From NCBI GenBank assembly GCA_947630415.1, contig CANRHM010000020.1:1-14672 (forward strand): DNA of 14,672 nt. The letters are read 5' to 3'. Under the pieces are notes generated by a model that saw nothing but the letters and a program-made list of their open reading frames with translations, searched no databases and was not told where the DNA came from. The stretch is from an uncultured Bacilli bacterium (GTDB taxonomy: Bacteria > Bacillota_I > Bacilli_A > RF39 > UBA660). Each line of letters starts with the position of its first letter. The first letter of the stretch is position 1. Below, piece after piece: positions 6,951-14,249 of the stretch. Position numbers and translations under genes: made by a program.

Positions 6951-7811
6951 ATGGAAAATATTTTAGAAGTAAAGAACCTAAGTAAAACATATGATAACTT
7001 TGCATTAAAGGATGTATCATTTAATTTACCTAAAGGAATGATTATGGGTTTTATTGGAGAAAATGGAGCAGGAAAAACGACAACCATCAAAGCAATACTT
7101 AACATAATTCAAAATTATAGTGGTGATATAGAGATTTTTGGTTTAAATAATCGGAAAGAGGACGGTCGAATAAAGGAGAATATTGGTGTTGTCTTAGACG
7201 ATATGTTTTTTCCTGAAATACTAACACCTAACGATATAAACAGTATTATGAAGAGTAGTTATAAAAATTGGGATGAAAAACGTTTTTATACTTATTTAAA
7301 AGATTTTGCTCTACCTACCAACAAACAAATTAAAACGTTTTCCAAAGGGATGCGTAAAAAATTAGAAATTGCAACGGCTCTATCACATTATCCTAAACTT
7401 TTACTTTTAGATGAACCAACGGCTGGACTCGATCCGATTGCGCGTGCTGAAGTCATCGATTTGTTTCAAAACTTTATTGAAAACGAAGAATGTGCTATTT
7501 TACTATCGAGTCATATTACTACTGACTTGGAACATATTGCGGATTACATCACTTTTATCAATAACGGAAGTATTCTTTTATCGAAAACTAAAGATGAATT
7601 ATTAGATCATTATGGCATTGTGAAATGTACGGAAAAGGAATTTAAAACGATTCATAAAAAAGACTATATCCGGTATCGCAAAACGAAATATGCTTATGAA
7701 GTGTTGGTCGAAGATAAAAAAGAATTCAAGAAAAAGTATCCTGTCGAGGTAGTTGATAAAATTACGTTAGATGATTTAATGGTTTTAATGATTAAGGGGG
7801 AAGAAGCATGA
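6951..7811 (+). CDS. ABC transporter ATP-binding protein (YtrB-like)
   Basis: A 286-residue nucleotide-binding subunit. Motifs in order: Walker A GENGAGKT (residues 36-43), a signature of the degenerate form SKGMRKKLEIA (131-141), Walker B LLLLDE (150-155), D-loop AGLD (158-161) and H-loop SSHI with H188. The last 80 residues are an extra beta-rich domain common in this exporter group. It should pair as a homodimer with the membrane protein encoded next, forming an ABC-2-type exporter whose substrate is unknown; relatives beside YtrA regulators are linked to cell-envelope antibiotics. AGGAGG lies 7 bases before ATG. The 3' end overlaps the permease start by 4 bases (ATGA), a standard sign of translational coupling. 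All catalytic residues are present, so it should be active. Confidence 0.94.
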   Translation: MENILEVKNLSKTYDNFALKDVSFNLPKGMIMGFIGENGAGKTTTIKAILNIIQNYSGDIEIFGLNNRKEDGRIKENIGVVLDDMFFPEILTPNDINSIMKSSYKNWDEKRFYTYLKDFALPTNKQIKTFSKGMRKKLEIATALSHYPKLLLLDEPTAGLDPIARAEVIDLFQNFIENEECAILLSSHITTDLEHIADYITFINNGSILLSKTKDELLDHYGIVKCTEKEFKTIHKKDYIRYRKTKYAYEVLVEDKKEFKKKYPVEVVDKITLDDLMVLMIKGEEA

Positions 7812-8440
7812 TTGGATTTATTAAAAAAGATTTAGCGATGATTAAAAGCAATTTTAAAACGTTAGGACTTCTTTTGCTTTTATATGTAGTGATGGGGTTC
7901 TTTGGAGAAATGGATGTTTCCTTTTTCCTTCCATTTATAAGTGTTATGATTATGATTTCCACTTTTACTTATGATTCTTATAATAAGTGGGATGCTTATT
8001 TAGTATCGTTTCCGGATGGTAGAAGAAATAGTGTGAAAGCCAAGTATGTAGCAACGCTTTTAATGATTTTAGTAGTTTCCCTAGTAACTCTTCTTTTATC
8101 TTTTATCATTGCTTATGCGAACAACAAAACAATCAACTATGAACAGATTTTATCGACGATGTTGGGTACTCTTTTTGGAACTTTACTTGTTTTATCTGTA
8201 ATGTATCCCATCATTTATAAGTTTGGAGTAGAGAAAGCAAGAATTTGGATTTTCTTAATTGTTTTTGGAGTGGTGCTTGCCGTAAGTTTACTTGCTTCTT
8301 ATATTGATTTTTCTTTTGTAGGTGGAGTTTTATCCTTTATAAATAATTATATAGTGCTTGTCCTAATTCTCTTTTCCATCGTGATGGTTTATGCCTCTTA
8401 CAGAATATCATTAAGAATAGAGTTAAAAAAAGAATTTTAA
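7808..8440 (+). CDS. ABC-2-type membrane subunit partner of the ATPase
   Basis: A 210-residue integral membrane protein with about six hydrophobic segments, at roughly residues 18-33, 38-55, 80-104, 118-138, 147-166 and 175-196, and a short cytoplasmic Lys-rich N-terminus (MIGFIKKDLAMIKSNF). The conserved-looking loop TYDSYNKWDAYLVSFPDGRR between helices 2 and 3 is typical of the small ABC-2 permeases found with YtrA-type regulators (the group with motifs like D-x-x-x-W-x-x-Y-x-x-S-x-P). It overlaps the ATPase gene by 4 bases and uses AAGGGGG as ribosome binding site. Only one membrane gene is present, unlike the larger ytrABCDEF set of Bacillus, so the transporter would be a homodimer of this subunit. 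The operon ends at the hairpin starting at 8485. Confidence 0.88.
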   Translation: MIGFIKKDLAMIKSNFKTLGLLLLLYVVMGFFGEMDVSFFLPFISVMIMISTFTYDSYNKWDAYLVSFPDGRRNSVKAKYVATLLMILVVSLVTLLLSFIIAYANNKTINYEQILSTMLGTLFGTLLVLSVMYPIIYKFGVEKARIWIFLIVFGVVLAVSLLASYIDFSFVGGVLSFINNYIVLVLILFSIVMVYASYRISLRIELKKEF

Positions 8441-8459
8441 AAAGAATTTTTAAGTTATT

Positions 8460-8487
8460 TTGCTTACATTTATAAACGTGCTATAAT
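8460..8487 (+). promoter_or_regulatory. Extended -10 promoter of the unknown/Cls/methyltransferase unit
   Basis: TTGCTT (8460-8465), 16 bases, TATAAT (8482-8487) preceded by TGC (8479-8481). Transcription would start near 8494, inside the hairpin at 8485-8520, so its own RNA would lack the left arm of that hairpin and escape termination. Confidence 0.8.
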
Positions 8488-8525
8488 TTGAGTATGCCAA
8501 GGAAATGGTTTACTCAAATTTTTTT
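8485..8525 (+). terminator. Terminator of the GntR-ABC operon, overlapping the next promoter
   Basis: AATTTGAGTA (8485-8494) pairs perfectly with TACTCAAATT (8511-8520); after a T-T mismatch the stem continues through G-U and CCA/TGG to a 6-base loop, and seven T's follow (8519-8525). The left arm begins within the -10 element of the next promoter. It may also serve as an operator, being a long palindrome across a transcription start. Confidence 0.8.
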
Positions 8526-8548
8526 ATAGAAAATCTTTGCCAAAAAAC

Positions 8549-8553
8549 GGAGG
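8549..8553 (+). promoter_or_regulatory. Ribosome binding site deciding the start of the unknown membrane-anchored protein
   Basis: GGAGG lies 8 bases before ATG 8562. The earlier in-frame ATG at 8506-8508 region (open frame from 8505) lies inside the terminator hairpin with no such site. Confidence 0.8.
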
Positions 8554-8561
8554 AAATAGTT

Positions 8562-9464
8562 ATGGAAAAGAAAAAAATAATCATGGGGATCGTCATTGTA
8601 GGAGTAATCTTCATCTTAGGAATTTCAATTTATTTTTCATATCAAAATTCAATTGATAAAACGAAGTATATAACCGATCATGATTACTTATATGATATTG
8701 CTATTGAATATTTTAGAAACCAAAACGATGATTCCTATCAAACCGAAGAAGATTATCAACAATTAATAGCCTATCAAGGATTTGGTGTTAGTGAGGATGA
8801 CGATTACAAGTATGTCTATATGCATATTTTAGAAGAGTCTTTCTATGTTAAAAACAATAAGTTGTATGAGGGATCGGGCAGTTCGATTCCATACAAATTT
8901 ATTTTTAAAGATGATCAAGTTATCAATTATGAAATGCCAAAAGATGGAGATGAAAATGCACACTCCATGAAGCAAATCTTTCCTAAAAAAGTTTACGATA
9001 AAATAGTTAAATATGATATAGGTTTATTGGTACTGAAGGTAGAACAACAAAAAAATGAACATTACTCCTACTTGAAATCAACAGAAGTTAATTATGCGAG
9101 TTCTTATAAATTTAGCAGTTTTGAGTTAATTACTAATAATAAAGAAGAGGTTAAAGAATATTATAAATCTTCTGAACAAACTATTTATTTAGTGGGAGCC
9201 GATGAGCTTTATATAGAAGACTTTACTAATAGTTTAGAGGAGCAAACTTTTAAAAATTATATTAGTAGTACTTCTAAAACGATAGATAATGCAGTTAAAA
9301 AATTGACCGATGAATTGGACCAAGAGGATATCTTTAAGGATGGTAGATCTATTCGATATAGAAACAATGAAATTAGTGTTATTAAATGTAATACTATTGC
9401 GGGAAATAAAGATATCTATATCGGAGCAGATGATTTAGAATATCGAGATAATTTTTGTAAATAA
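8562..9464 (+). CDS. Membrane-anchored extracytoplasmic protein of unknown function
   Basis: A 300-residue protein with a short Lys-rich N-terminus (MEKKK), one transmembrane helix at about residues 6-26 and a long, acidic and Tyr-rich domain that should lie outside the cell. There is no lipobox Cys and no obvious cleavage site, so it is probably a signal anchor. The middle contains repeated strand-like segments (YKFIFKDDQVINYEMP, YKFSSFELITNN) and the end reads ISVIKCNTIAGNKDIYIG with a final Cys-Lys. I recall similar C-termini (IIKCNT-x-x-GNKDIYIG) in uncharacterised clostridial and gut Firmicute proteins, but no function. The start is set by GGAGG 8 bases upstream of ATG 8562, not by the longer open frame from 8505. 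It lies between a transporter operon and cardiolipin synthase, 46 bases before the latter with no terminator, so a membrane-related role is plausible but unproven. Confidence 0.8.
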   Translation: MEKKKIIMGIVIVGVIFILGISIYFSYQNSIDKTKYITDHDYLYDIAIEYFRNQNDDSYQTEEDYQQLIAYQGFGVSEDDDYKYVYMHILEESFYVKNNKLYEGSGSSIPYKFIFKDDQVINYEMPKDGDENAHSMKQIFPKKVYDKIVKYDIGLLVLKVEQQKNEHYSYLKSTEVNYASSYKFSSFELITNNKEEVKEYYKSSEQTIYLVGADELYIEDFTNSLEEQTFKNYISSTSKTIDNAVKKLTDELDQEDIFKDGRSIRYRNNEISVIKCNTIAGNKDIYIGADDLEYRDNFCK

Positions 9465-9510
9465 AGTTATATCTATAAAAAAATATCAATAATCAAAGGA
9501 GTACAATTTT

Positions 9511-11016
9511 ATGTTAAATGCCATTAAAAGAGCTACTATCGTAGTTTTAGGATTAGTTTTACAATTTGGTTTTGCTATCGTTATACGTCTATTCTTTTAT
9601 AATTATATAGGGATTATTAGCCTATTCTATAGTCTCATTAGTGTTTTAATCGTTTTAGGAATATTGAAAGAGAGTACCCGTCTTTCGAACGATGTCCCCT
9701 GGATTATTCTAGTTTTAATTTTTCCTATCTTTGGAACACTTCTGTTAATTACATTAGGTAAAAATTATTCTAAAAATAAGCTACTCAAAAATATTTTTAA
9801 ATATGAAAATAAATATAAAAAAGAACTTATTCAGGATCCTAAAATAGAAAAAGAAATCAAAGAGCAAGAACTTGATAACATTCAATATTTGATTAATCGC
9901 ACCCATCATTTTGTGAGTACCGATAATAAAGTTACCTATTATGATTTTGGGGAAAAATTTTATCCAGAACTATTAAAAGAATTAAAAAAGGCAGAGAAGT
10001 TTATTTTTTTAGAATATTTTATTATTAATGAAGGTAGAATGTGGAATGGAATTTTGGATATCTTAAAAGAAAAGGCATCCCTTGGTGTAGATGTTCGTAT
10101 AATGTATGATGATATGGGTTCCATTGCTATGCTTTCAACTAATTATGCCAAAGAATTAGCCCTCTATGGCATTAAATGTATTTCTTTCAATAAATTAAGT
10201 CCTTTTAGAGGAGTCTTCATGAATAATCGTGATCATCGGAAAATGACAATTATCGATGGTAAAGTGGCTTTTTCAGGAGGTGTTAATTTAAGTGATGAAT
10301 ATATCAATGAAGGCAGTCCTTATGGTATTTGGAAAGATAATGGAATTAAGCTTGAGGGAGACGCCATTTGGAATATGACGGTTATGTTTTTATCATTATG
10401 GAATGCGAATACGGAAGAAGATAAAGATATCACCAAGTTTAAATATTCTTTTGATAAAACACTAAAAAAAGATGGCTATGTGATTCCTTACGGAGTAGCA
10501 CCTCTTCATAAGGATTTAATCGGAGAAGATGTCTACATTAACATAATTAATAGTGCGAAGAACTATCTATATATCATGACGCCTTACTTAATCATTGATA
10601 CCGACATGGTCAATGCCCTTTGTAGAGCGGCAAAAAGAGGGGTTGATGTAAGGATCATAGTACCTGGTATCCCAGATAAGAAAATCGTCTATACTCAAAC
10701 AACTTCTTTCTTTAAAGTCCTTCATGACAGTGGGGTACAAATTTATAAATATACTCCCGGATTTGTTCACTCCAAAGTCTTTTTATCGGATGATATAAGA
10801 GGAGTCGTGGGTACGATCAACATGGACTATCGTAGTTTATATTTACATTTTGAAAATGGAATTTACATGGAACAAGTAAGTGCTTTAAAAGAGGTTCGTA
10901 AAGACTTCGAAAATACTTTTAAGGAAAGTCAAAAACTAGAAGATAAGGATGTTAAGACTGGTTTTATAAAGTCTATTTGGCAAGCTATCTTAAGACTGTT
11001 TGCACCTTTATTCTAG
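9511..11016 (+). CDS. cls: Cardiolipin synthase (phospholipase D family)
   Basis: A 501-residue enzyme that condenses two phosphatidylglycerols into cardiolipin plus glycerol at the cytoplasmic membrane. Two N-terminal transmembrane segments (about residues 10-52, likely as a hairpin, and 62-83) with the intervening PWIILVLIFPIFGTLL are the PLD-nuclease N-terminal module of bacterial Cls. Two phospholipase D motifs follow: HRKMTIIDG (H242, K244, D249) with downstream GGVNLSDEY, and HSKVFLSDD (H420, K422, D427) with downstream GTINMDYRS. Length matches the usual 480-510 residues and both catalytic sites are complete. AAAGGAG precedes ATG by about 9 bases. It is probably transcribed from the promoter at 8482 together with the upstream anchored protein; the methyltransferase follows after 23 bases. 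Confidence 0.96.
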   Translation: MLNAIKRATIVVLGLVLQFGFAIVIRLFFYNYIGIISLFYSLISVLIVLGILKESTRLSNDVPWIILVLIFPIFGTLLLITLGKNYSKNKLLKNIFKYENKYKKELIQDPKIEKEIKEQELDNIQYLINRTHHFVSTDNKVTYYDFGEKFYPELLKELKKAEKFIFLEYFIINEGRMWNGILDILKEKASLGVDVRIMYDDMGSIAMLSTNYAKELALYGIKCISFNKLSPFRGVFMNNRDHRKMTIIDGKVAFSGGVNLSDEYINEGSPYGIWKDNGIKLEGDAIWNMTVMFLSLWNANTEEDKDITKFKYSFDKTLKKDGYVIPYGVAPLHKDLIGEDVYINIINSAKNYLYIMTPYLIIDTDMVNALCRAAKRGVDVRIIVPGIPDKKIVYTQTTSFFKVLHDSGVQIYKYTPGFVHSKVFLSDDIRGVVGTINMDYRSLYLHFENGIYMEQVSALKEVRKDFENTFKESQKLEDKDVKTGFIKSIWQAILRLFAPLF

Positions 11017-11039
11017 TTTAAATTAGGAGATGAAATAAA

Positions 11040-11801
11040 ATGAGTAAAAATGAATTAGATTTTTATGATCAAGTTAAAAATTGGGATTTTAGTGATATTA
11101 AATACGAAAAAGAAACCTTAACCAATTGGGATATGTATGAGATTTTAAATAAAAATGCGCATAAAGAATTTAGAATACTCGATTTAGGTACCGGTGGAGG
11201 AGAAAAAGTAATCAAATATTTTCCAGAAGTTCAAGAAATACTAGGAACCGATTTTTCGAGTGAAATGATTAAAACAGCAAATGATAATTTAAGAAAATCA
11301 GGTCGAAAAAACATCACTTTCAAACAAATGGATAATTTGAAAATGACTACTGAAAAGAACTATTTTGATATTGTTGTGGCAAGACATACTTGTATTGATG
11401 CAAACGGGATATACAACACTTTAAAAGATGATGGTATGCTAATCCTAAGAGGAGTTGATAAACTGGATTGTTGGGAACTAAAGAAATTATTTCATAAAGG
11501 GCAAGCTTATAACGATGTAAAACCCATTAGTGTAATTGATTATGAAAATCTATTAGAAGCTGGATTTAGAAATGTTGAACTAGTTCCCATTCATGTAAGA
11601 GAATATTACAAGACGAAAGAAGATTTACTAGCTTTATTGTTAAAGACCCCTATCTTGCTTGATTTTTCTGAAGAAAGAAAAAATAGCAATCTGGAATTAA
11701 ATATTGATATGGCCTTATTAGATCAATATATTAAGTCACATACCACCGATAAAGGAATTTTACTTATTAGAAGATATTATGGAATTACCGCTATTAAATA
11801 A
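11040..11801 (+). CDS. SAM-dependent class I methyltransferase, substrate unknown
   Basis: A 253-residue soluble Rossmann-fold methyltransferase. Motif I is ILDLGTGGGEK (residues 46-56, the SAM glycine loop), the acidic residue ending strand 2 is D71 in GTDFSSEM, the motif III region is FKQMDNL with D98, and motif IV is FDIVVARHT (109-117). The N-terminal helix (DFYDQVKNWDFSDI) and the C-terminal part with VELVPIHVREYYKTKEDLLALLLKT at about 178-202 (quoted only by its position and the residues HVREYY) form a cap as in small-molecule or lipid methyltransferases. The target cannot be named: rRNA, tRNA and small molecules are all possible. AGGAGATG lies upstream of ATG. It follows cls by 23 bases and probably shares its transcript. 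No terminator is evident behind it. Confidence 0.88.
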   Translation: MSKNELDFYDQVKNWDFSDIKYEKETLTNWDMYEILNKNAHKEFRILDLGTGGGEKVIKYFPEVQEILGTDFSSEMIKTANDNLRKSGRKNITFKQMDNLKMTTEKNYFDIVVARHTCIDANGIYNTLKDDGMLILRGVDKLDCWELKKLFHKGQAYNDVKPISVIDYENLLEAGFRNVELVPIHVREYYKTKEDLLALLLKTPILLDFSEERKNSNLELNIDMALLDQYIKSHTTDKGILLIRRYYGITAIK

Positions 11802-11831
11802 AAGATAAATAGCATTGTTTTGTATGAATTA

Positions 11832-11840
11832 TGATAAAAT
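11832..11840 (+). promoter_or_regulatory. Extended -10 promoter of the flavin reductase gene
   Basis: TGA-TAAAAT (11832-11840) with no good -35 at 16-18 bases; TTGTTT (11815-11820) is only 14 bases away. The gene's AGGAGG follows at 11848-11853, so the leader would be very short. Confidence 0.55.
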
Positions 11841-11863
11841 AAATAATAGGAGGAAAAAAGAAT

Positions 11864-12415
11864 ATGAGAAAAAATATTAAAACAACTGAAGGCATATTTC
11901 CAATGCCTGTATTAATGATTGCAACGTACAATGAAGATGGTAGTGTGAATGTTATGAATGCTGCTTGGGGAACGATGTTTGAAAGGGATCAAGTTCTTTT
12001 AAACTTGACGGAAACACATAAGACGGTTCAAAATATTAAAGCAAGAAAAGCATTTACCGTTAGCATTGCGGATAGTAGGCATGTAACCGAAGCGGATTAT
12101 TTTGGAGTTGTATCAGGAAACAATACACCAGATAAATTTGCAAGAAGCGGATTGACTGCAACAAAGTCTGAAAATGTAGATGCACCTATTATCAATGAAT
12201 TCCCCATTTGTATGGAATGTGAATTTATAGAATACGGCGATTGTGGTGTCCTTGGAAAGGTTGTAAATACCAATGTTGATGAAAGTGTTATGGATGGAGA
12301 TAAGGTAGATATTACAAAATTATCTGCTATAGCTTTTGATCCTTATACGCACGGATATTACAAAGTAGAAGAAAGAGTAGGAGACGCTTTTAAAGATGGA
12401 TTTAAACTTAAATAA
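11864..12415 (+). CDS. Flavin reductase-like FMN-binding protein
   Basis: A 183-residue protein of the flavin reductase/FMN-binding split-barrel group, which carry FMN and use NAD(P)H or a partner to reduce flavins or other acceptors in the cytoplasm. Family features are the early PMPVLMIATYNEDGSVNVMNAAW-type opening (residues 13-35, ending in NAAWGTM), strand VLLNLTETHKT, the FTVSIAD strand (64-70), and YFGVVSGNNTPDKFARSG (79-96), the flavin-phosphate region. The C-terminal GVLGKVVNTNVDES and FDPYTHGYYKVEERVG parts are also typical. Three Cys (in PICMECEF and GDCGV) cluster in the middle and could be redox-active, which is only a suggestion. It uses AGGAGG 10 bases before ATG and appears to be a single gene. 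An 8-base inverted repeat at its 3' end lacks a T-run. Confidence 0.9.
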   Translation: MRKNIKTTEGIFPMPVLMIATYNEDGSVNVMNAAWGTMFERDQVLLNLTETHKTVQNIKARKAFTVSIADSRHVTEADYFGVVSGNNTPDKFARSGLTATKSENVDAPIINEFPICMECEFIEYGDCGVLGKVVNTNVDESVMDGDKVDITKLSAIAFDPYTHGYYKVEERVGDAFKDGFKLK

Positions 12416-12440
12416 TATTGGTTTAAATAAATAAAAAAAC

Positions 12441-12469
12441 TTACGAAAAATGAAAAAAAGTGTTACAAT
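12441..12469 (+). promoter_or_regulatory. Promoter of the MATE transporter gene
   Basis: TTACGA (12441-12446), a 17-base spacer, and TACAAT (12464-12469) preceded by TGT (12461-12463). It lies upstream of a terminator that stands before the coding region. Confidence 0.75.
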
Positions 12470-12518
12470 TACTTCGTTAAGCAAAAAAATCCAAGTCAAT
12501 TTTATCAATGAGTAGCGT

Positions 12519-12557
12519 AATGCGTAAGTCCAATTGAAGAAGGACTTACGTATTTTT
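12519..12557 (+). terminator. Intrinsic terminator inside the MATE leader
   Basis: ATGCGTAAGTCC (12520-12531) pairs with GGACTTACGTAT (12542-12553) over 12 positions with one G-U; the outer A12519-T12554 can also pair. The loop is AATTGAAGAA and T's run to 12557. It may be an attenuator for the MATE gene or simply the end of the flavin reductase unit. Confidence 0.88.
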
Positions 12558-12571
12558 GTGCTTAAAAATAG

Positions 12572-12577
12572 AGGAGG
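12572..12577 (+). promoter_or_regulatory. Ribosome binding site deciding the MATE start
   Basis: AGGAGG lies 7 bases before ATG 12585. The longer open frame from 12534 starts inside the terminator loop and has no such site. Confidence 0.88.
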
Positions 12578-12584
12578 ATTTTAT

Positions 12585-13967
12585 ATGAAAAAAATGGATT
12601 TAGGAAAAGAAAAAGTTTCTAAATTAATTAAAAAATTTGCGATTCCTTGTGTTATCAGTATGATTGTTGCGGCTCTTTATAATATTGTGGATCAAATCTT
12701 TATTGGGTGGAGTGAAGCGGGTGCTTTTGGAAATGCAGCTACTAATATTGTTTATCCCTTTACCGTAATTGCACTTGCTTTTGCTTTGTTAGTAGGGGAT
12801 GGAGCGGCAGCTTTATTCAATTTAGCCAAAGGTGCCAAGGATGAAGAAAAGGCCAACAAAGCAATTGGTAATGGTTTGATACTACTTATCTTTATATCGA
12901 TTGTATTAACGATTTTAGGTCTTGTTTTTAGTAAGCAGATATTAAGTATCTTTGGAGGTAATCCAAATGAAGTGGAGTGCTATCAATATGCTAAAGATTA
13001 TTTGAGAATTATTTGTTATGGACTTCCTTTTTATATTATTGGTCAAGGATTAAATGCTTCGATAAGAAGTGATGGAAGTCCCAAATATGCTATGTTTGCA
13101 ACGGTGATTGGTGCCATTTCGAATATTATTTTAGATCCTATTTTTATCTTTGTTTTCAAATTGAGTGTTAAAGGTGCTGCCATTGCTACCGTTATTGGTC
13201 AAGTACTTACCTTTATTGCAAGTATTTTGTATTTTAGAAAAGCAAAATCATTTAAGATTAATAAAGAATCTATTAAGTTGGATAAGGAAATAAGTAAGCA
13301 GTCTCTATCACTTGGTTTGGCTTCATTAATTACCCAGTTAGCTATCGTTGTAATTATTGCTGTTGCCAATAACTTAGTCGGTAAATATGGCTATACTACT
13401 TTAGCTAGTTCTGGAGTAGCCTATGGTGTTGTAACACCGCTTGCAGTGATTGGAATTTGTATGAAAGTATTTGGTATTGTTATATCGATTGTGATTGGGG
13501 TATCGCTAGGAGGAATGCCTATCATTGGTTACAATATGGGAGCAGGCAACATCAATCGGGTAAAAGATGCTATCAAGTACATTTTAATCACCAATTTAAT
13601 TGTTGGTTGTATAGCCTTTGTTCTTTTTGAATTTTTCCCTACATTGATCATCAACATTTTTGGAAATGGTAACTCTTTTGAATATTTAGAATATGCGAAA
13701 TACTGTCTAAGAATTTTCTTGGGTGGCATTATTTTAACTTGCCTTGTTAAATCTTTATCCATTTTATTACAATCGATGGGATCAAGTTTTAAATCCACAC
13801 TTCTTGCACTTGCTCGAGATGTTTTATTCTTTGTTCCTGCTATCATTATTATTGCCTCATTAAGTCAAAGTGTAGTTGTCATGTTGTGGAGTGCCATCAT
13901 CGCCGATGTTTTATCTTTTATTTTAGGAATTTTCTTATTAAAAAGTGAATTAAAAAAACAATCATAA
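12585..13967 (+). CDS. MATE-family multidrug/cation antiporter (MepA-like)
   Basis: A 460-residue membrane protein with about 12 hydrophobic helices in two six-helix halves, of the MATE family, which exports drugs and toxic organic compounds in exchange for Na+ or H+. Recognisable parts are the opening LIKKFAIPCVISMIVAALYN region (helix 1), NIVDQIFIGW, the loop GDGAAALFNLAKGAKD, the GQGLNASIRSDGSPKYAM segment, NIILDPIFIF, and in the second half PIIGYNMGAGN followed by RVKDAIKYI, which mirrors the first-half loop. The length and motifs match the MepA-like subgroup of Firmicutes. The substrate is unknown. The start at 12585 rests on AGGAGG 7 bases upstream. The gene is monocistronic, with its own promoter, a leader terminator that could control expression, and a terminator after the stop. 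Confidence 0.94.
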   Translation: MKKMDLGKEKVSKLIKKFAIPCVISMIVAALYNIVDQIFIGWSEAGAFGNAATNIVYPFTVIALAFALLVGDGAAALFNLAKGAKDEEKANKAIGNGLILLIFISIVLTILGLVFSKQILSIFGGNPNEVECYQYAKDYLRIICYGLPFYIIGQGLNASIRSDGSPKYAMFATVIGAISNIILDPIFIFVFKLSVKGAAIATVIGQVLTFIASILYFRKAKSFKINKESIKLDKEISKQSLSLGLASLITQLAIVVIIAVANNLVGKYGYTTLASSGVAYGVVTPLAVIGICMKVFGIVISIVIGVSLGGMPIIGYNMGAGNINRVKDAIKYILITNLIVGCIAFVLFEFFPTLIINIFGNGNSFEYLEYAKYCLRIFLGGIILTCLVKSLSILLQSMGSSFKSTLLALARDVLFFVPAIIIIASLSQSVVVMLWSAIIADVLSFILGIFLLKSELKKQS

Positions 13968-13975
13968 AATTTTTT

Positions 13976-14003
13976 AAGCGAACTATAGTAGGTTTGCTTT
14001 TTT
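13976..14003 (+). terminator. Rho-independent terminator after the MATE gene
   Basis: AAGCGAAC (13976-13983) pairs with GTTTGCTT (13992-13999), with one G-U pair, and T's run to 14003. Confidence 0.85.
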
Positions 14004-14049
14004 ATGAAATCGAAATATAGCAACTTCTATATGAAAGTGCTATAAAAAA

Positions 14050-14058
14050 TGTTATAAT
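14050..14058 (+). promoter_or_regulatory. Extended -10 promoter upstream of the RhuM remnant
   Basis: TGT-TATAAT (14050-14058) without a good -35. Transcripts would carry a leader of about 185 bases before ATG 14250. Confidence 0.5.
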
Positions 14059-14249
14059 GATATAAAGATTATTAAGGGGCTACTATATTAATATTATAAA
14101 AACAAATATTAGAATATAAAAGAATGCAACAGAAAAAACGATTATAATATTATTTATTTTCACTTAGAAACTCATTCAAAAAAAATATGTATACCTAAAT
14201 TTTATAAAAGATTTATAAATGATAATGAAGAGAAGAAAGGATAAGATAA

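Larger units (their letters stand above)
12416..12584 (+). promoter_or_regulatory. Intergenic leader region of the MATE pump (candidate attenuator or regulatory RNA)
   Basis: These 169 bases hold no gene. They contain a promoter (12441-12469), a predicted transcript start near 12476, about 43 bases of leader, an intrinsic terminator (12519-12557) and AGGAGG at 12572-12577 before ATG 12585. TTAAGCAAAAAAAT (12477-12490) can pair with ATTTTTGTGCTTAA (12552-12565), 13 of 14 positions, enclosing the terminator hairpin and using its U-run. TCAATT (12496-12501) can pair with AATTGA (12532-12537) in the terminator loop. No known riboswitch consensus was recognised. Confidence 0.55.
13968..14249 (+). 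other. Intergenic region between the MATE gene and the RhuM remnant
   Basis: These 282 bases hold no coding region. They carry the MATE terminator (13976-14003), an imperfect inverted repeat TATAGCA (14016-14022)/TGCTATA (14038-14044), an extended -10 promoter (14050-14058), and about 190 bases of very AT-rich leader in which I see no structure beyond AAAGG (14236-14240) before ATG 14250. Confidence 0.7.

Noticed and set aside
12400..12428. Inverted repeat ATTTAAAC/GTTTAAAT at the end of the flavin reductase gene as its terminator
   Set aside because: The + strand after it is A-rich with no T-run, the stem has only A-T pairs apart from one G-C, and the left arm lies in the coding region.
12450..12515. 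A 21-codon open frame (MKKSVTITSLSKKIQVNFINE) in the MATE leader that could be a leader peptide for translational attenuation
   Set aside because: Its ATG lies upstream of the -10 element of the predicted promoter and has no ribosome binding site, so the leader RNA would not contain its start.
13529..13846. 105-codon open frame on the - strand opposite the MATE gene
   Set aside because: It is antisense to well-conserved transporter helices, has no ribosome binding site or family resemblance, and is explained by coding bias of the + strand.
14016..14044. Inverted repeat TATAGCA/TGCTATA before the RhuM remnant as a second terminator
   Set aside because: It has a 15-base spacer and is followed by A's instead of T's; it could at most be an operator, with no supporting evidence.
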